Source: Lysobacteraceae bacterium (GTDB lineage: Bacteria > Pseudomonadota > Gammaproteobacteria > DSM-19610). Taken from it: DNA of 18,873 bases. The notes under the pieces are model-generated. The model saw only the letters and a program-made list of their open reading frames with translations, was not told where the DNA came from and did no database searches. Location of the stretch: positions 1-18,873 of the forward strand of contig JAIVHA010000130.1 in the NCBI GenBank assembly GCA_020201295.1, given 5' to 3'. Every line of letters begins with the position of its first letter. Position 1 is the stretch's first letter. Shown here piece after piece: positions 7,886-15,052 of the stretch. The translations under genes and the position numbers were made by a program.

Positions 7886-8815
7886 TCAGCCGCCCTCCCC
7901 CAGCCGGATGCGCGGATCGATCCAGGCATAGACCAGGTCGGTGGCGAGGTTGACCAGTACATAGGCGAGGCTGATGAGCAGCACGCAGGCCTGCACCAGG
8001 GGATAATCGCGGCGCTGGATGGCCTCGATGGTCAGGGAGCCGATGCCGGGCCAGGAAAACACCGTTTCGGTGATCACCGCGCCACCCAACAGGGCGCCGA
8101 GTTGCAGGCCCAGCAGGGTGATGACCGGCAGCAGGGCATTGCGCAGGCCGTGCACCCACACCACCCGCGTCGGCGACAGGCCCTTGGCGCGTGCCGTGCG
8201 CATATAGTCTTCCTGCAGCACCTCCAGCAGGCTGCCACGCACCATGCGCGACAGGATGGCCGCCAGGCCGGTGCCCAGGGTCAGGGCCGGCAGCACCCAG
8301 GCGCCGGGGCCTTCGGCGCCACTGACCGGGAACCAGCCCAGCCACAGGGAGAACAGCAGGATCAGCAGCGGGCCGAGCCAGAAGTTGGGGATGGAGACCC
8401 CGAACAGGGCGAAGGCCATGGCGCCCGTATCCCACAGGCTGTCCTTGCGCAGCGCCGCCAGTACCCCCAGGGGCACGGCCAGCAGCAGGGCGAAGCCCAG
8501 GGCGGTGACCGTGAGCAACAGGGTGGCGGGGATGCGTTCCAGCAGCAGTTCGCCGATGGGCCGCTGGGAAAAGAGGGAAATGCCGAGGTCGCCACGGGCC
8601 AGGCCGGACAGGTACTGCCAGAGCTGCACCGGCAGCGGCTGGTTCAGGCCCAGTTGTTCCCGCAAGGCCGCGCGGTCGGCACTGGAGGCGGATTCCCCCA
8701 GCATCACCTCGACGGGATCACCGGGCACCAGCTGGATGAGCAGGAACACCAGGCAACTCACCCCCAGGATCACCACCAGGGCGCCGGCAAGACGCCGGAT
8801 CAGATAACGCAGCAT
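7886..8815 (-). CDS. ABC transporter permease, DppB/OppB type
   Basis: The partner permease of the same importer. The 309-residue protein begins MLRYLIRRLAGALVVILGVS, the usual DppB start, followed by the periplasmic stretch LVPGDPVEVMLGE and then DRAALREQLGLNQPLPVQLW. Later come five more membrane segments, SIPNFWLGPL, the EAA loop with YMRTARAKGLSPTRVVWVHG (about 204-223), and the C-terminal VFSWPGIGSL and WIDPRIRLGEGG. AAGGGA lies 9 nt before ATG 8815. The stop codon touches the start of the second permease. The nearest substrate-binding protein gene is about 4 kb upstream (12894-14372), separated by an ATPase gene, an oppositely oriented GGDEF-EAL gene and a YkuD gene. Confidence 0.94.
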   Translation of the reverse strand: MLRYLIRRLAGALVVILGVSCLVFLLIQLVPGDPVEVMLGESASSADRAALREQLGLNQPLPVQLWQYLSGLARGDLGISLFSQRPIGELLLERIPATLLLTVTALGFALLLAVPLGVLAALRKDSLWDTGAMAFALFGVSIPNFWLGPLLILLFSLWLGWFPVSGAEGPGAWVLPALTLGTGLAAILSRMVRGSLLEVLQEDYMRTARAKGLSPTRVVWVHGLRNALLPVITLLGLQLGALLGGAVITETVFSWPGIGSLTIEAIQRRDYPLVQACVLLISLAYVLVNLATDLVYAWIDPRIRLGEGG

Positions 8816-8869
8816 TGGCTAAATCCCTTTAGCGGTAGGCATGAGACCGGGCTCGCAGGGCCCGCGGAC

Positions 8870-10135
8870 TCAGGATTGCTGGACCCGGCGGGTTTCCGGA
8901 TCGGACAGGGAATCATCGCCCGCCGCATGATAGGCGCAAACGAGGGGTTGTCCGGAATGACGGGTGAAACGGAACAGCTCCATGGGCTGGTGTCCTGTCA
9001 GCTGTTCGCACTGCACCTGGTAGGCATCCAACACCTTGCGCAGGGCCTCCGGCTTGTTGCACTCCCCAGGCGGGCATGACGGTAGCAGCACCACCGGCGA
9101 ATGCGGGGCGTTCTCCCGGCCCACCGGCACCCGCCGATCCTGCAGTTCCGCGCGAATCTCGCGCAACTCGTCGAAGACCGCCCGCAGGGTGCGCGTCAGC
9201 TCACCGAGCACCGGCATGACCTCGGCGCGCAGGGCCGCCACCGCGGGTTCCGTTGCGGGCACCGGGGGGGTGTCCACCGCGGGTGCGACAACCTGCGCCG
9301 CCGGAGGTTCCGACCTGACCCCGCGCAGGCTGCCGCCGCGCAGGCATTTCAGATAGGTGGTCCAGTAGTGCCCCATGCCCGCGATCGGGGTTTCGGGTGC
9401 CCCGTTCGCCAGCAGATCGGAGGCCATCTGGCGCAGGCGGCGCGCGGCGCGGCTGTCCGGATCGCGCACCACCAGGGCCTGCTGGGCGGTCACCGCCTCG
9501 GGCATGCCGGCATCTTGCGGAATCACTCCCAGCAAGGGGATATCCCGCTCCAGGTACAGGTGTACCGCCCGGCGAAACTTGTCATAGGTCTGCTCGCCGG
9601 CCGCCAGTGATTTGCACTGGTTCACAACCACTCGCACCGACCCGGCGTATTCATTGTGGAACAGGATCTTCAACAGGGCATAGGCATCGGTAAGCGAGGT
9701 GGGCTCGGTATTGACCACCAGCAGCAGCTCCGGTGCCGACAGGGAGAAACACAGCACATTGCGATTGATGCCCGAGGAGGTATCCAGCAGCACCCAGTCA
9801 TACTCATCGAGGCCGGTGAAGGCGGACACCAGGTCTTGCATCTGGTCCGGTTCCAGGTCGGCCATGCGCTCGATTCCGGAACTGCCAGGAATGATATCGA
9901 TACCATCCGGGCACCGGATGATGATGTCCTGCAGGCTTACCTGGCCCTGGATGAGGTCGGCGAGGGTATGGCGGGGCTGCAGGCCCAGGAGAATATTGAC
10001 GTTGGCGAGTCCCAGATCGGCGTCGAACAGGCACACGCGCTGGCCCTGACGAGCCAGTTGCAGCGCCAGGTTGACACTGACGCTGGTCTTGCCAACCCCG
10101 CCCTTGCCACTGCTGATGCCGATGATTCTAGCCAT
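8870..10135 (-). CDS. FlhG/FleN-like MinD-family ATPase with C-terminal extension
   Basis: A 421-residue P-loop ATPase of the MinD/ParA superfamily, closest by motif to FlhG/FleN. Residues 1-245 carry the deviant Walker A GKGGVGKTS with signature lysine (10-18), switch I FDADLGLANVN (37-47), DWVLLDTSSGI (113-123), and FlhG-like VVNTEPTSLTDAYALLK (140-156) and IPQDAGMPEAV (205-215). FlhG normally ends near 280-300. Here a Pro/Ala-rich linker (about 276-300) leads to a charged helix, probably coiled coil (300-335), and a C-terminal segment (345-421) with cysteines 354, 359, 376 and 400 that I do not recognise. No flagellar genes are nearby. It is divergent from a GGDEF-EAL gene and shares its upstream region. 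No strong ribosome site precedes ATG 10135, but the start fits all MinD relatives. Confidence 0.85.
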   Translation of the reverse strand: MARIIGISSGKGGVGKTSVSVNLALQLARQGQRVCLFDADLGLANVNILLGLQPRHTLADLIQGQVSLQDIIIRCPDGIDIIPGSSGIERMADLEPDQMQDLVSAFTGLDEYDWVLLDTSSGINRNVLCFSLSAPELLLVVNTEPTSLTDAYALLKILFHNEYAGSVRVVVNQCKSLAAGEQTYDKFRRAVHLYLERDIPLLGVIPQDAGMPEAVTAQQALVVRDPDSRAARRLRQMASDLLANGAPETPIAGMGHYWTTYLKCLRGGSLRGVRSEPPAAQVVAPAVDTPPVPATEPAVAALRAEVMPVLGELTRTLRAVFDELREIRAELQDRRVPVGRENAPHSPVVLLPSCPPGECNKPEALRKVLDAYQVQCEQLTGHQPMELFRFTRHSGQPLVCAYHAAGDDSLSDPETRRVQQS

Positions 10136-10222
10136 GGGAGTCGCGTTATGCTTGTGTCGCGCGACGGTGTCATGGCCCCCCGGCCCCGCGCGCGGTCGGG
10201 CTGTCCATCCCTACAGCCCGCT

Positions 10223-10247
10223 GCGCCAATCCTACCTGATTTGGCGC
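10223..10247. repeat. Inverted repeat upstream of the MinD-like gene
   Basis: GCGCCAA (10223-10229) and TTGGCGC (10241-10247) flank an 11-nt loop, and AATC/GATT can extend the pairing with one bulge. It would lie in the 5' leader of the MinD-like transcript, about 90-110 nt before its start. It could be an operator or a leader hairpin. Confidence 0.45.
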
Positions 10248-10263
10248 CGGGAATCGAAAAAAT

Positions 10264-10292
10264 TTTATCGTCACTTCAATTGCCTGTATAAC
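10264..10292 (+). promoter_or_regulatory. Putative promoter toward the GGDEF-EAL gene
   Basis: TATAAC (10287-10292) follows TTTATC (10264-10269) at 17 bp. Both hexamers are imperfect, but this is the most AT-rich spot in the gap. It would place transcription about 70 nt before the leader ORF. Confidence 0.3.
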
Positions 10293-10312
10293 ATAGCCCG
10301 CTAAAGATCCAA
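10285..10312 (-). promoter_or_regulatory. Putative promoter toward the MinD-like gene
   Basis: On the minus strand TTGGAT (10312-10307) and TATACA (10290-10285) are separated by 16 bp. The -10 overlaps the opposite-strand TATAAC, so polymerase binding in the two directions would be mutually exclusive. The hexamer matches are moderate. Confidence 0.3.
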
Positions 10313-10370
10313 ACTCGCCGGGCGCTACTATCATGATAATTCCAAGCCAGGCAGCAGCTAAGGTCAGCAT

Positions 10371-10448
10371 ATGAAACACCCCCGCAGCAGACGGCAGCGC
10401 GCCTGGACCCCAATCCGGTATCGAGGATCCCTGAGGGGGTGGTCGTGA
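10371..10448 (+). CDS. Possible Arg-rich 25-aa leader peptide
   Basis: ATG 10371 opens a 25-codon frame ending in TGA at 10446-10448. AAGG lies 7 nt before the ATG. The peptide starts MKHPRSRRQR and contains seven arginines plus one lysine, with two tryptophans. Its TGA overlaps the proposed GTG start of the GGDEF-EAL gene as GTGA, the arrangement typical of translational coupling. No homologue is known to me and the frame is short enough to be chance. It is reported because the ribosome site, spacing and stop/start overlap all agree. Confidence 0.35.
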   Translation: MKHPRSRRQRAWTPIRYRGSLRGWS

Positions 10449-12355
10449 GCCTGCGCACACGCCTGTTCTGTACCTATACGGGCCTGGTACTGGCGGCCCT
10501 GCTGCTGTTTGGCGCCCTCACCCAGCACCAGGCGAGCGCCATGGCCGACCAGCGCGAAGTCGAGTTGCTGCGCAGCCATGCCGGATATCTCGCTCGACAA
10601 TTCGCCCAGTTGCTGCAGGAAGGTATCCCGGCTTCCGTGGCCCTGGCCAACCTGCGGGAATACAGCGACCGGGACTGGATCCTGCAGGTGCAGTCCGTTG
10701 GCAGCATCACGCTGAGTCGCAAGCCGGATGGTATCACCCTGCCCCTGGACCTGCCTCAACTCACGGACCCATACACGCGTTCCGGCCATTCCGTCCAGGG
10801 TGGACGCAGCTATGCCTGGGCCACGGTGGAAAGCCCTGGTACCGCCTATCATCTGCGCCTGCTGCGTGCTTCCACCCGGGAAGATCCCATGCTGGCAAAG
10901 GGCCTGCTCACCCGGTTGGCCTTTGCCGGAGGGCTGGTGCTGTTGCTGATTTCCGGTGCGGCATTGCTGCTGTCCCAGCGCATCGCTCGCGGCTTTCGCG
11001 CCGAAACCGCCGCCCTCACTCATCGCGCATTGCATGACAGCCTTACCGGCCTGCCCAATCGTACCCTGCTGTTTGATCGCCTGGCCCATACCCTGGGTGA
11101 GGCCCACCGTCATGGTAATCCCGTCGGCCTGTTCATCCTGGACCTGGACCGGTTCAAGGAAGTGAACGATACCCTGGGGCATCACAGTGGCGATTTGTTG
11201 CTGAAGACCGTCGGTGAGCGGGTCAACGGTCTGCTGCGCCGTAGCGACACCATTGCCCGGCTCGGCGGCGATGAGTTCGCCATCCTGCTGCCACATACCC
11301 CCCTGAGCCGGGCGCAGCGCTGCGCGGAAAAGATCATCGATTGCCTGGAAACGCCCATCCCCACCGCCGGAGTGGATCTCGATATCGATGTCAGTATCGG
11401 CATCGCCATGTATCCCGATCACGGCACCGACGCCGAAACCCTGCTCCAGCACGCTGACGTGGCCATGTACAAGGCCAAGGAACACAACCTGGGCTACGCC
11501 ATTTACGAACCCCGGGAGGACCGCCATAGCGTGCGGCGCCTGACCCTGATGGCAGAGTTGCGCGCCGCCATCGAAAAACACCAGCTGGAACTGCATTACC
11601 AGCCCAAGCTGAATCTCAAGACGCGACAGGTGGAGGGTGTCGAGGCGCTGTTGCGCTGGCAGCATCCTGAATATGGCTACGTAACACCCGATGAATTCAT
11701 TCCCCTGACGGAACAGAGCGGTCTCATCTTCCCGCTCACCGATTGGGTGTTGCGCGAGGCCCTGCGCCAGCGTGAACTGTGGCACAAACAGGGCTTGCAC
11801 CTGCATGTGGCGGTGAACCTGTCCACCTGCAGCCTGCAGGATGCCCAGTGCGCCAGCAAGATCGCCAAACTGCTCAGCCACCGGCTGGTGGTGGCGGACC
11901 AGCTGGTACTGGAGATCACCGAAAGTGCCATGATGACGGATGTGAACCGGGCGATGGATGTGGTGAGCGCGCTGGATGCCATCGGTGTCCGTCTGTCCAT
12001 CGATGACTTCGGCACCGGGTTTTCCTCACTTTCCCACCTCAAACGCCTGCCCGTGGACGAGCTCAAGATCGACCGCTCCTTCGTACAGGACATGGAACGG
12101 GACGAAAGTGACGCCATCCTGATCCAATCCATTATCGATCTCGCCCATAACATGGGCTTGCGGGTAGTGGCCGAGGGCGTCGAAAGTGCCGGGGCCCTGG
12201 AGATGCTGGAGCAGCTTGGTTGCGACATGGCACAGGGCTTCCACATCAGCCGGCCACTGCCGGCCCGGGAATTCGAGGCCTGGCTGGCGCATTCCCCCTG
12301 GCGTGGGGATGCGCAGGCCGACGACCTGGATCCCGAACTGGTGCTTGCCACCTGA
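10445..12355 (+). CDS. Membrane-bound GGDEF-EAL cyclic-di-GMP enzyme
   Basis: A 636-residue bifunctional protein with the domains to make and break the second messenger c-di-GMP. Two membrane segments (about 9-26 and 155-178) bracket a periplasmic region of about 125 residues with no recognised sensor domain. The GGDEF domain follows, with RRSD inhibitory I-site five residues before GGDEF (274-278). The EAL domain has EALLRW (E400), VNLS, EITES, DDFGTGFSSL, ELKIDRSFV, EGVES and AQGFH, so both active sites look complete. GTG 10445 is preferred to GTG 10439 because GAGG is correctly spaced and its GTGA overlaps the leader ORF. It is divergent from the MinD-like ATPase and converges with the YkuD gene, 17 bp away. 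Which activity dominates in vivo cannot be read from sequence. Confidence 0.93.
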   Translation: MSLRTRLFCTYTGLVLAALLLFGALTQHQASAMADQREVELLRSHAGYLARQFAQLLQEGIPASVALANLREYSDRDWILQVQSVGSITLSRKPDGITLPLDLPQLTDPYTRSGHSVQGGRSYAWATVESPGTAYHLRLLRASTREDPMLAKGLLTRLAFAGGLVLLLISGAALLLSQRIARGFRAETAALTHRALHDSLTGLPNRTLLFDRLAHTLGEAHRHGNPVGLFILDLDRFKEVNDTLGHHSGDLLLKTVGERVNGLLRRSDTIARLGGDEFAILLPHTPLSRAQRCAEKIIDCLETPIPTAGVDLDIDVSIGIAMYPDHGTDAETLLQHADVAMYKAKEHNLGYAIYEPREDRHSVRRLTLMAELRAAIEKHQLELHYQPKLNLKTRQVEGVEALLRWQHPEYGYVTPDEFIPLTEQSGLIFPLTDWVLREALRQRELWHKQGLHLHVAVNLSTCSLQDAQCASKIAKLLSHRLVVADQLVLEITESAMMTDVNRAMDVVSALDAIGVRLSIDDFGTGFSSLSHLKRLPVDELKIDRSFVQDMERDESDAILIQSIIDLAHNMGLRVVAEGVESAGALEMLEQLGCDMAQGFHISRPLPAREFEAWLAHSPWRGDAQADDLDPELVLAT

Positions 12356-12372
12356 TCCGGGCAGGCAGGCGC

Positions 12373-12897
12373 CTATGAACGCCAGCCGGGCTGCCCCAGC
12401 GGCGCCTCCTGGATCCACACCTGCGTCCCCGTCGTCACCTGGTCGAACAGTGCAATGACCTCCTGGTTGCGCATGCGGATACAACCGTGGGACCGGGCCA
12501 CGCCCATGGGACAATCATCGGGACATCCGTGGATGTAGATGTAGCGGCGCATGCTGTCCACCTGGCCGAGGCGGTTGACGCCGGCTTGCTGGCCGCTGAG
12601 CCAGAGGATACGGGTCAGGATCCAGTCACGCGCCGGATGGGCCCGCGCCAGCTCCGGGCTATAGCGCTCGCCTGTGGGCCGGCGCGCCACGAACACCGTC
12701 CCAGCCGCGCAACCGGCGCCGATCCGGGCGCGTACCTTATGCCAGCCACGGGGTGTGCATTCACTACCCATCAATTCCCCGGCGCCGTTGCCGGCACTGG
12801 AGATGGACCAGTCCCCCAGCACGCCCCGCGGATCGAGCAGCCAGAGGCGCTGGTCGGCCAGACTGACCTGGATTTGTTTTTCAGCCATCGCAGTCAT
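12373..12897 (-). CDS. Leaderless YkuD protein, probable cytoplasmic L,D-carboxypeptidase (ElsL-like)
   Basis: The 174-residue protein is a YkuD-fold L,D-transpeptidase relative: YIHG (H123) and SHGCIRMRN with catalytic C139 give the full signature. It begins MTAMAEKQIQVSLADQRLWL, so the YkuD strand starts at once and there is no signal peptide, membrane anchor or LysM domain. Secreted crosslinking enzymes need export; leaderless members such as ElsL (LdtJ) of Acinetobacter are cytoplasmic L,D-carboxypeptidases that trim recycled tetrapeptides. That role fits the flanking genes (binding protein, permeases, NagZ). Start ATG 12897 overlaps the TGA of the binding-protein gene as ATGA, showing coupling. 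The YkuD family assignment is sure; the carboxypeptidase role is inference. A transpeptidase exported by an unknown route is the alternative. Confidence 0.88.
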   Translation of the reverse strand: MTAMAEKQIQVSLADQRLWLLDPRGVLGDWSISSAGNGAGELMGSECTPRGWHKVRARIGAGCAAGTVFVARRPTGERYSPELARAHPARDWILTRILWLSGQQAGVNRLGQVDSMRRYIYIHGCPDDCPMGVARSHGCIRMRNQEVIALFDQVTTGTQVWIQEAPLGQPGWRS

Positions 12898-14372
12898 TGC
12901 ATCCGGGTGCGCCGCACCCATTGCACCCCATCGTAATTGCCATCGGCCGCCATGCGGTAGCCTTCCACATCGGCACGCGCGGCGAATACATGATCTTCGT
13001 ACCAGAGGGGGATATAGGGTAACAGATCCAGCAGCCGTGCCTGCAGGGCACGATAGGCGCCGGCCTGCGCTTCCCCGTCCGCGGCCGTCTCGGCCGCTTC
13101 GATCAGCCGATCCACCTCGTCATCTGCCAGGCGGCCACGGTTGGCGCCTGCCGGTGGCAGCGCTGTGCTGTGAAAGGCATAGCGGAATATGTCCGGGGTC
13201 TTGATGCCCACCCAGGACAGGCTGTAAAGCTGGAATTGCCCGGCCCGGATATCGGCATAGAAGGTACCCCAGTCATAACTCTGCAGGCGTGCCTCGATCC
13301 CCACCTCCGCCAGCTGATGCTGGAACACCGTGGCGATGCGCAATCGCAACGGATCCGCCGAAGTCTTGTAGGTGAGCTGCAGGGGGCGCTCGGGGCCATG
13401 GCCCGCCGCCGCCAGATACGCTCGGGCCCGTTGCGGATCGTGCTCGATCTGCACCAGGCCCGGGTGACCCGCCCAGTGATCGGGCGGCAGCAGGGCTGCC
13501 GCGGGGCGGGCGCCATCCCCCAGAACGTGGTGGATAATCGCCCGGCGGTCGATGGCATGGGCAATGGCCAGGCGCACGCGCGGATCCCCGGTGACCGGGT
13601 CCTGCAGATTGAAACCCAGGTAGGCAAAATTGCTGCCGGGACGTTGCCGTACCTGCAGCTCCGGCTGCGCCGCCAGGTAGCGCATCAGTTCCGCGGGCAG
13701 GTCGTTCTGCAGCATATCCACCTCGCCGCGCAGCAATTTCAGGACTCGTACGGTGGGATCGCGCACCAGCAGGAATTCCAGTTCCAGACTATCCTCCCGG
13801 CGCGTCAGTTGCAGACGCCCGGTCTCCGGCCAGTCGCGCAGCTGGAAAGGTCCGCTGCCCAAAGGCCGTTCCTGCAAGGGGTGCCCGGCGGCGATGGCAT
13901 GCGCAGGTACGATGCCGATGACCAGGTAGCCGGGAAACAGGGGATCGGCGCGGGACAGGTGGAAATCCAGGGTATCCGCATTCAGCACCTCGGTGCGCTC
14001 GATCAGTTCCAGGCTGCTGCGGTGCGGCGAGCCGGTGGCGGGATCGAGTATGGAAGCATAGGTGGCGGCCACGTCAGTGGCAGTGAGACGCGACCCATCG
14101 TGAAAATCACGTCCTTGCTCGCCCAGATGAAACCGGTACCGCAGGGGACCGAGTCGTTCCCAACGGGCCAGGGAGGGCACCGGGCGGAACTGGTCGTCGA
14201 AATCCACCAGGGTGCGATACAGCAGGCGGTTGATGCGGGTGGACGTGGCATCGGTGGCGAAGCGCGGGTCCAGGTTGGTGGGCGCGGCCCCCAGGGCGAA
14301 ACGGATTACTTCGTCACGGGGCTGGCTGCAGGCGGCCAGGAACAGCAGGAGGAGAAACAGGCCGGCTGCCAT
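12894..14372 (-). CDS. Peptide-type ABC transporter substrate-binding lipoprotein (SBP family 5)
   Basis: A 492-residue extracytoplasmic solute receptor of the OppA/DppA class. A very hydrophobic leader ends in the lipobox LAAC with acylated C15, then SQPRDEVIRFALGAAPTNLD, the usual family-5 opening. Further family stretches are YRFHLGEQGRDFHDGSRLTATDV, PLGSGPFQL, RVRLAIAHAIDRRAI and a C-terminal LPYIPLWYEDHVFA. The start is ATG 14372; no basic residues precede the hydrophobic core with this start, while the codons just upstream would encode KNRLF, so a non-ATG start slightly upstream is possible. The open frame to 14546 translates a REP palindrome and is rejected. Serine at position +2 would favour outer-membrane sorting by the Lol rule. 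The TGA overlaps the YkuD start. Probable partner of the permeases at 7094-8815. Confidence 0.9.
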   Translation of the reverse strand: MAAGLFLLLLFLAACSQPRDEVIRFALGAAPTNLDPRFATDATSTRINRLLYRTLVDFDDQFRPVPSLARWERLGPLRYRFHLGEQGRDFHDGSRLTATDVAATYASILDPATGSPHRSSLELIERTEVLNADTLDFHLSRADPLFPGYLVIGIVPAHAIAAGHPLQERPLGSGPFQLRDWPETGRLQLTRREDSLELEFLLVRDPTVRVLKLLRGEVDMLQNDLPAELMRYLAAQPELQVRQRPGSNFAYLGFNLQDPVTGDPRVRLAIAHAIDRRAIIHHVLGDGARPAAALLPPDHWAGHPGLVQIEHDPQRARAYLAAAGHGPERPLQLTYKTSADPLRLRIATVFQHQLAEVGIEARLQSYDWGTFYADIRAGQFQLYSLSWVGIKTPDIFRYAFHSTALPPAGANRGRLADDEVDRLIEAAETAADGEAQAGAYRALQARLLDLLPYIPLWYEDHVFAARADVEGYRMAADGNYDGVQWVRRTRMQ

Positions 14373-14423
14373 GAACAGCCGGTTTTTCGCCTCCCGGGAA
14401 GCCGGAACGGATGTCCGGCCACC

Positions 14424-14492
14424 TGTAGGAGCGGCCTCTGGCCGCGAACGACCTGGCGGTTCATCGCTTCGCGGCCAGAGGCCGCTCGTACA
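14424..14492. repeat. REP palindrome, copy 2
   Basis: Arms 14424-14448 and 14468-14492 are inverted repeats (TGTAGGAGCGGCC...) with one mismatch, separated by 19 nt. It lies between the CYTH-domain gene and the binding-protein gene, 51 nt before the latter's start. The right end continues into CAGGGAAA, matching in inverse orientation the sequence flanking the left end of copy 1. Confidence 0.92.
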
Positions 14493-14539
14493 GGGAAAAT
14501 TCCGCGCGGGCCGGGGGTGACGGCAAATAGTCCCTGCCA

Positions 14540-15007
14540 TCACCAATCCTTCCAGGGGCGTCGCGCCAGAAAATGATTGTAATAGCGCGCGTCGTGGGAA
14601 ACCTCTTCACCCAGCCAGGCGGGCCGTTCGAAGAATTCCGCCACGGCGTCGAGCTCGAGCTCTGCCACCACCAGTCCGGCGTTGGCGCCCGCGAACACAT
14701 CCACTTCCCACAGATGGCCTCCGTGGCGTACCCGGAAGCGGGTCTTCTCGATCAGCCCCCCGATACAAAGGTCCGCCAGCATCCGGCGGGCATCGTGCAG
14801 GGGAATGGAATATTCATATTCCTGGCGCTGTATGCCCGCGTCGGCGCTCTTGATGTTGAGGTTGGCGCACTCCCCCTCAATACGTACCCGCACCGAGGCG
14901 CGTCCCTCCTCGTTCAGGTAGCCCTGCAGGAAGCGCGTGCCGGCGTCGGCCGACAGGCGCCAGTCCTCGTTGGTCACCAGGAATTTGCGTTCGATTTCGG
15001 TTGCCAT
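14540..15007 (-). CDS. CYTH domain protein (triphosphate tunnel metalloenzyme)
   Basis: A 155-residue single-domain CYTH protein. The diagnostic ExExK motif is EIERK at residues 4-8, followed by FLV, the alternating-charge barrel strands RVRIEGECANLNIK, EYEYSIP, KTRFRVRHGGHLWEVDVFAG and AELEL. It matches the small bacterial group exemplified by NeuTTM of Nitrosomonas, which hydrolyses inorganic triphosphate with a divalent cation; class IV adenylate cyclases share the fold, so cyclase activity cannot be formally excluded. It is cytoplasmic. It follows ygfX by 45 bp on the same strand and precedes a REP element. GGA 9 nt before ATG 15007 is a modest ribosome site. Confidence 0.9.
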   Translation of the reverse strand: MATEIERKFLVTNEDWRLSADAGTRFLQGYLNEEGRASVRVRIEGECANLNIKSADAGIQRQEYEYSIPLHDARRMLADLCIGGLIEKTRFRVRHGGHLWEVDVFAGANAGLVVAELELDAVAEFFERPAWLGEEVSHDARYYNHFLARRPWKDW

Positions 15008-15052
15008 GGATTGCCATCCGCGTTGCGCACCAGACCATAGTATGCGAGGAGT

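Larger units (their letters stand above)
10136..10370. promoter_or_regulatory. Divergent intergenic control region
   Basis: This 235-bp stretch separates the MinD-like gene from the leader ORF and GGDEF-EAL gene (309 bp to the GGDEF-EAL start). Its GC-rich left half holds a perfect 10-bp palindrome GTCGCGCGAC (10156-10165) and an inverted repeat at 10223-10247. The AT-rich right half (10255-10345) holds the best promoter candidates for both directions. No RNA gene, known riboswitch or further gene was recognised. Confidence 0.6.

Noticed and set aside
8816..8869. Terminator between the ATPase gene and the permeases
   Set aside because: Only weak stems (GGGC/GCCC and CTAAA/TTTAG) without a T-run; more likely a leader with the permease ribosome site.
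7775..9079. 434-codon plus-strand frame across the permease genes
   Set aside because: Gln/Gly-rich translation typical of the complement of membrane-protein genes; no family resemblance.
14373..14546. 58-residue N-terminal extension of the binding protein
   Set aside because: It would encode REP copy 2 and place the lipoprotein signal internally.
13170..14576. 468-codon plus-strand frame opposite the binding protein
   Set aside because: Antisense shadow that also reads through REP copy 2.
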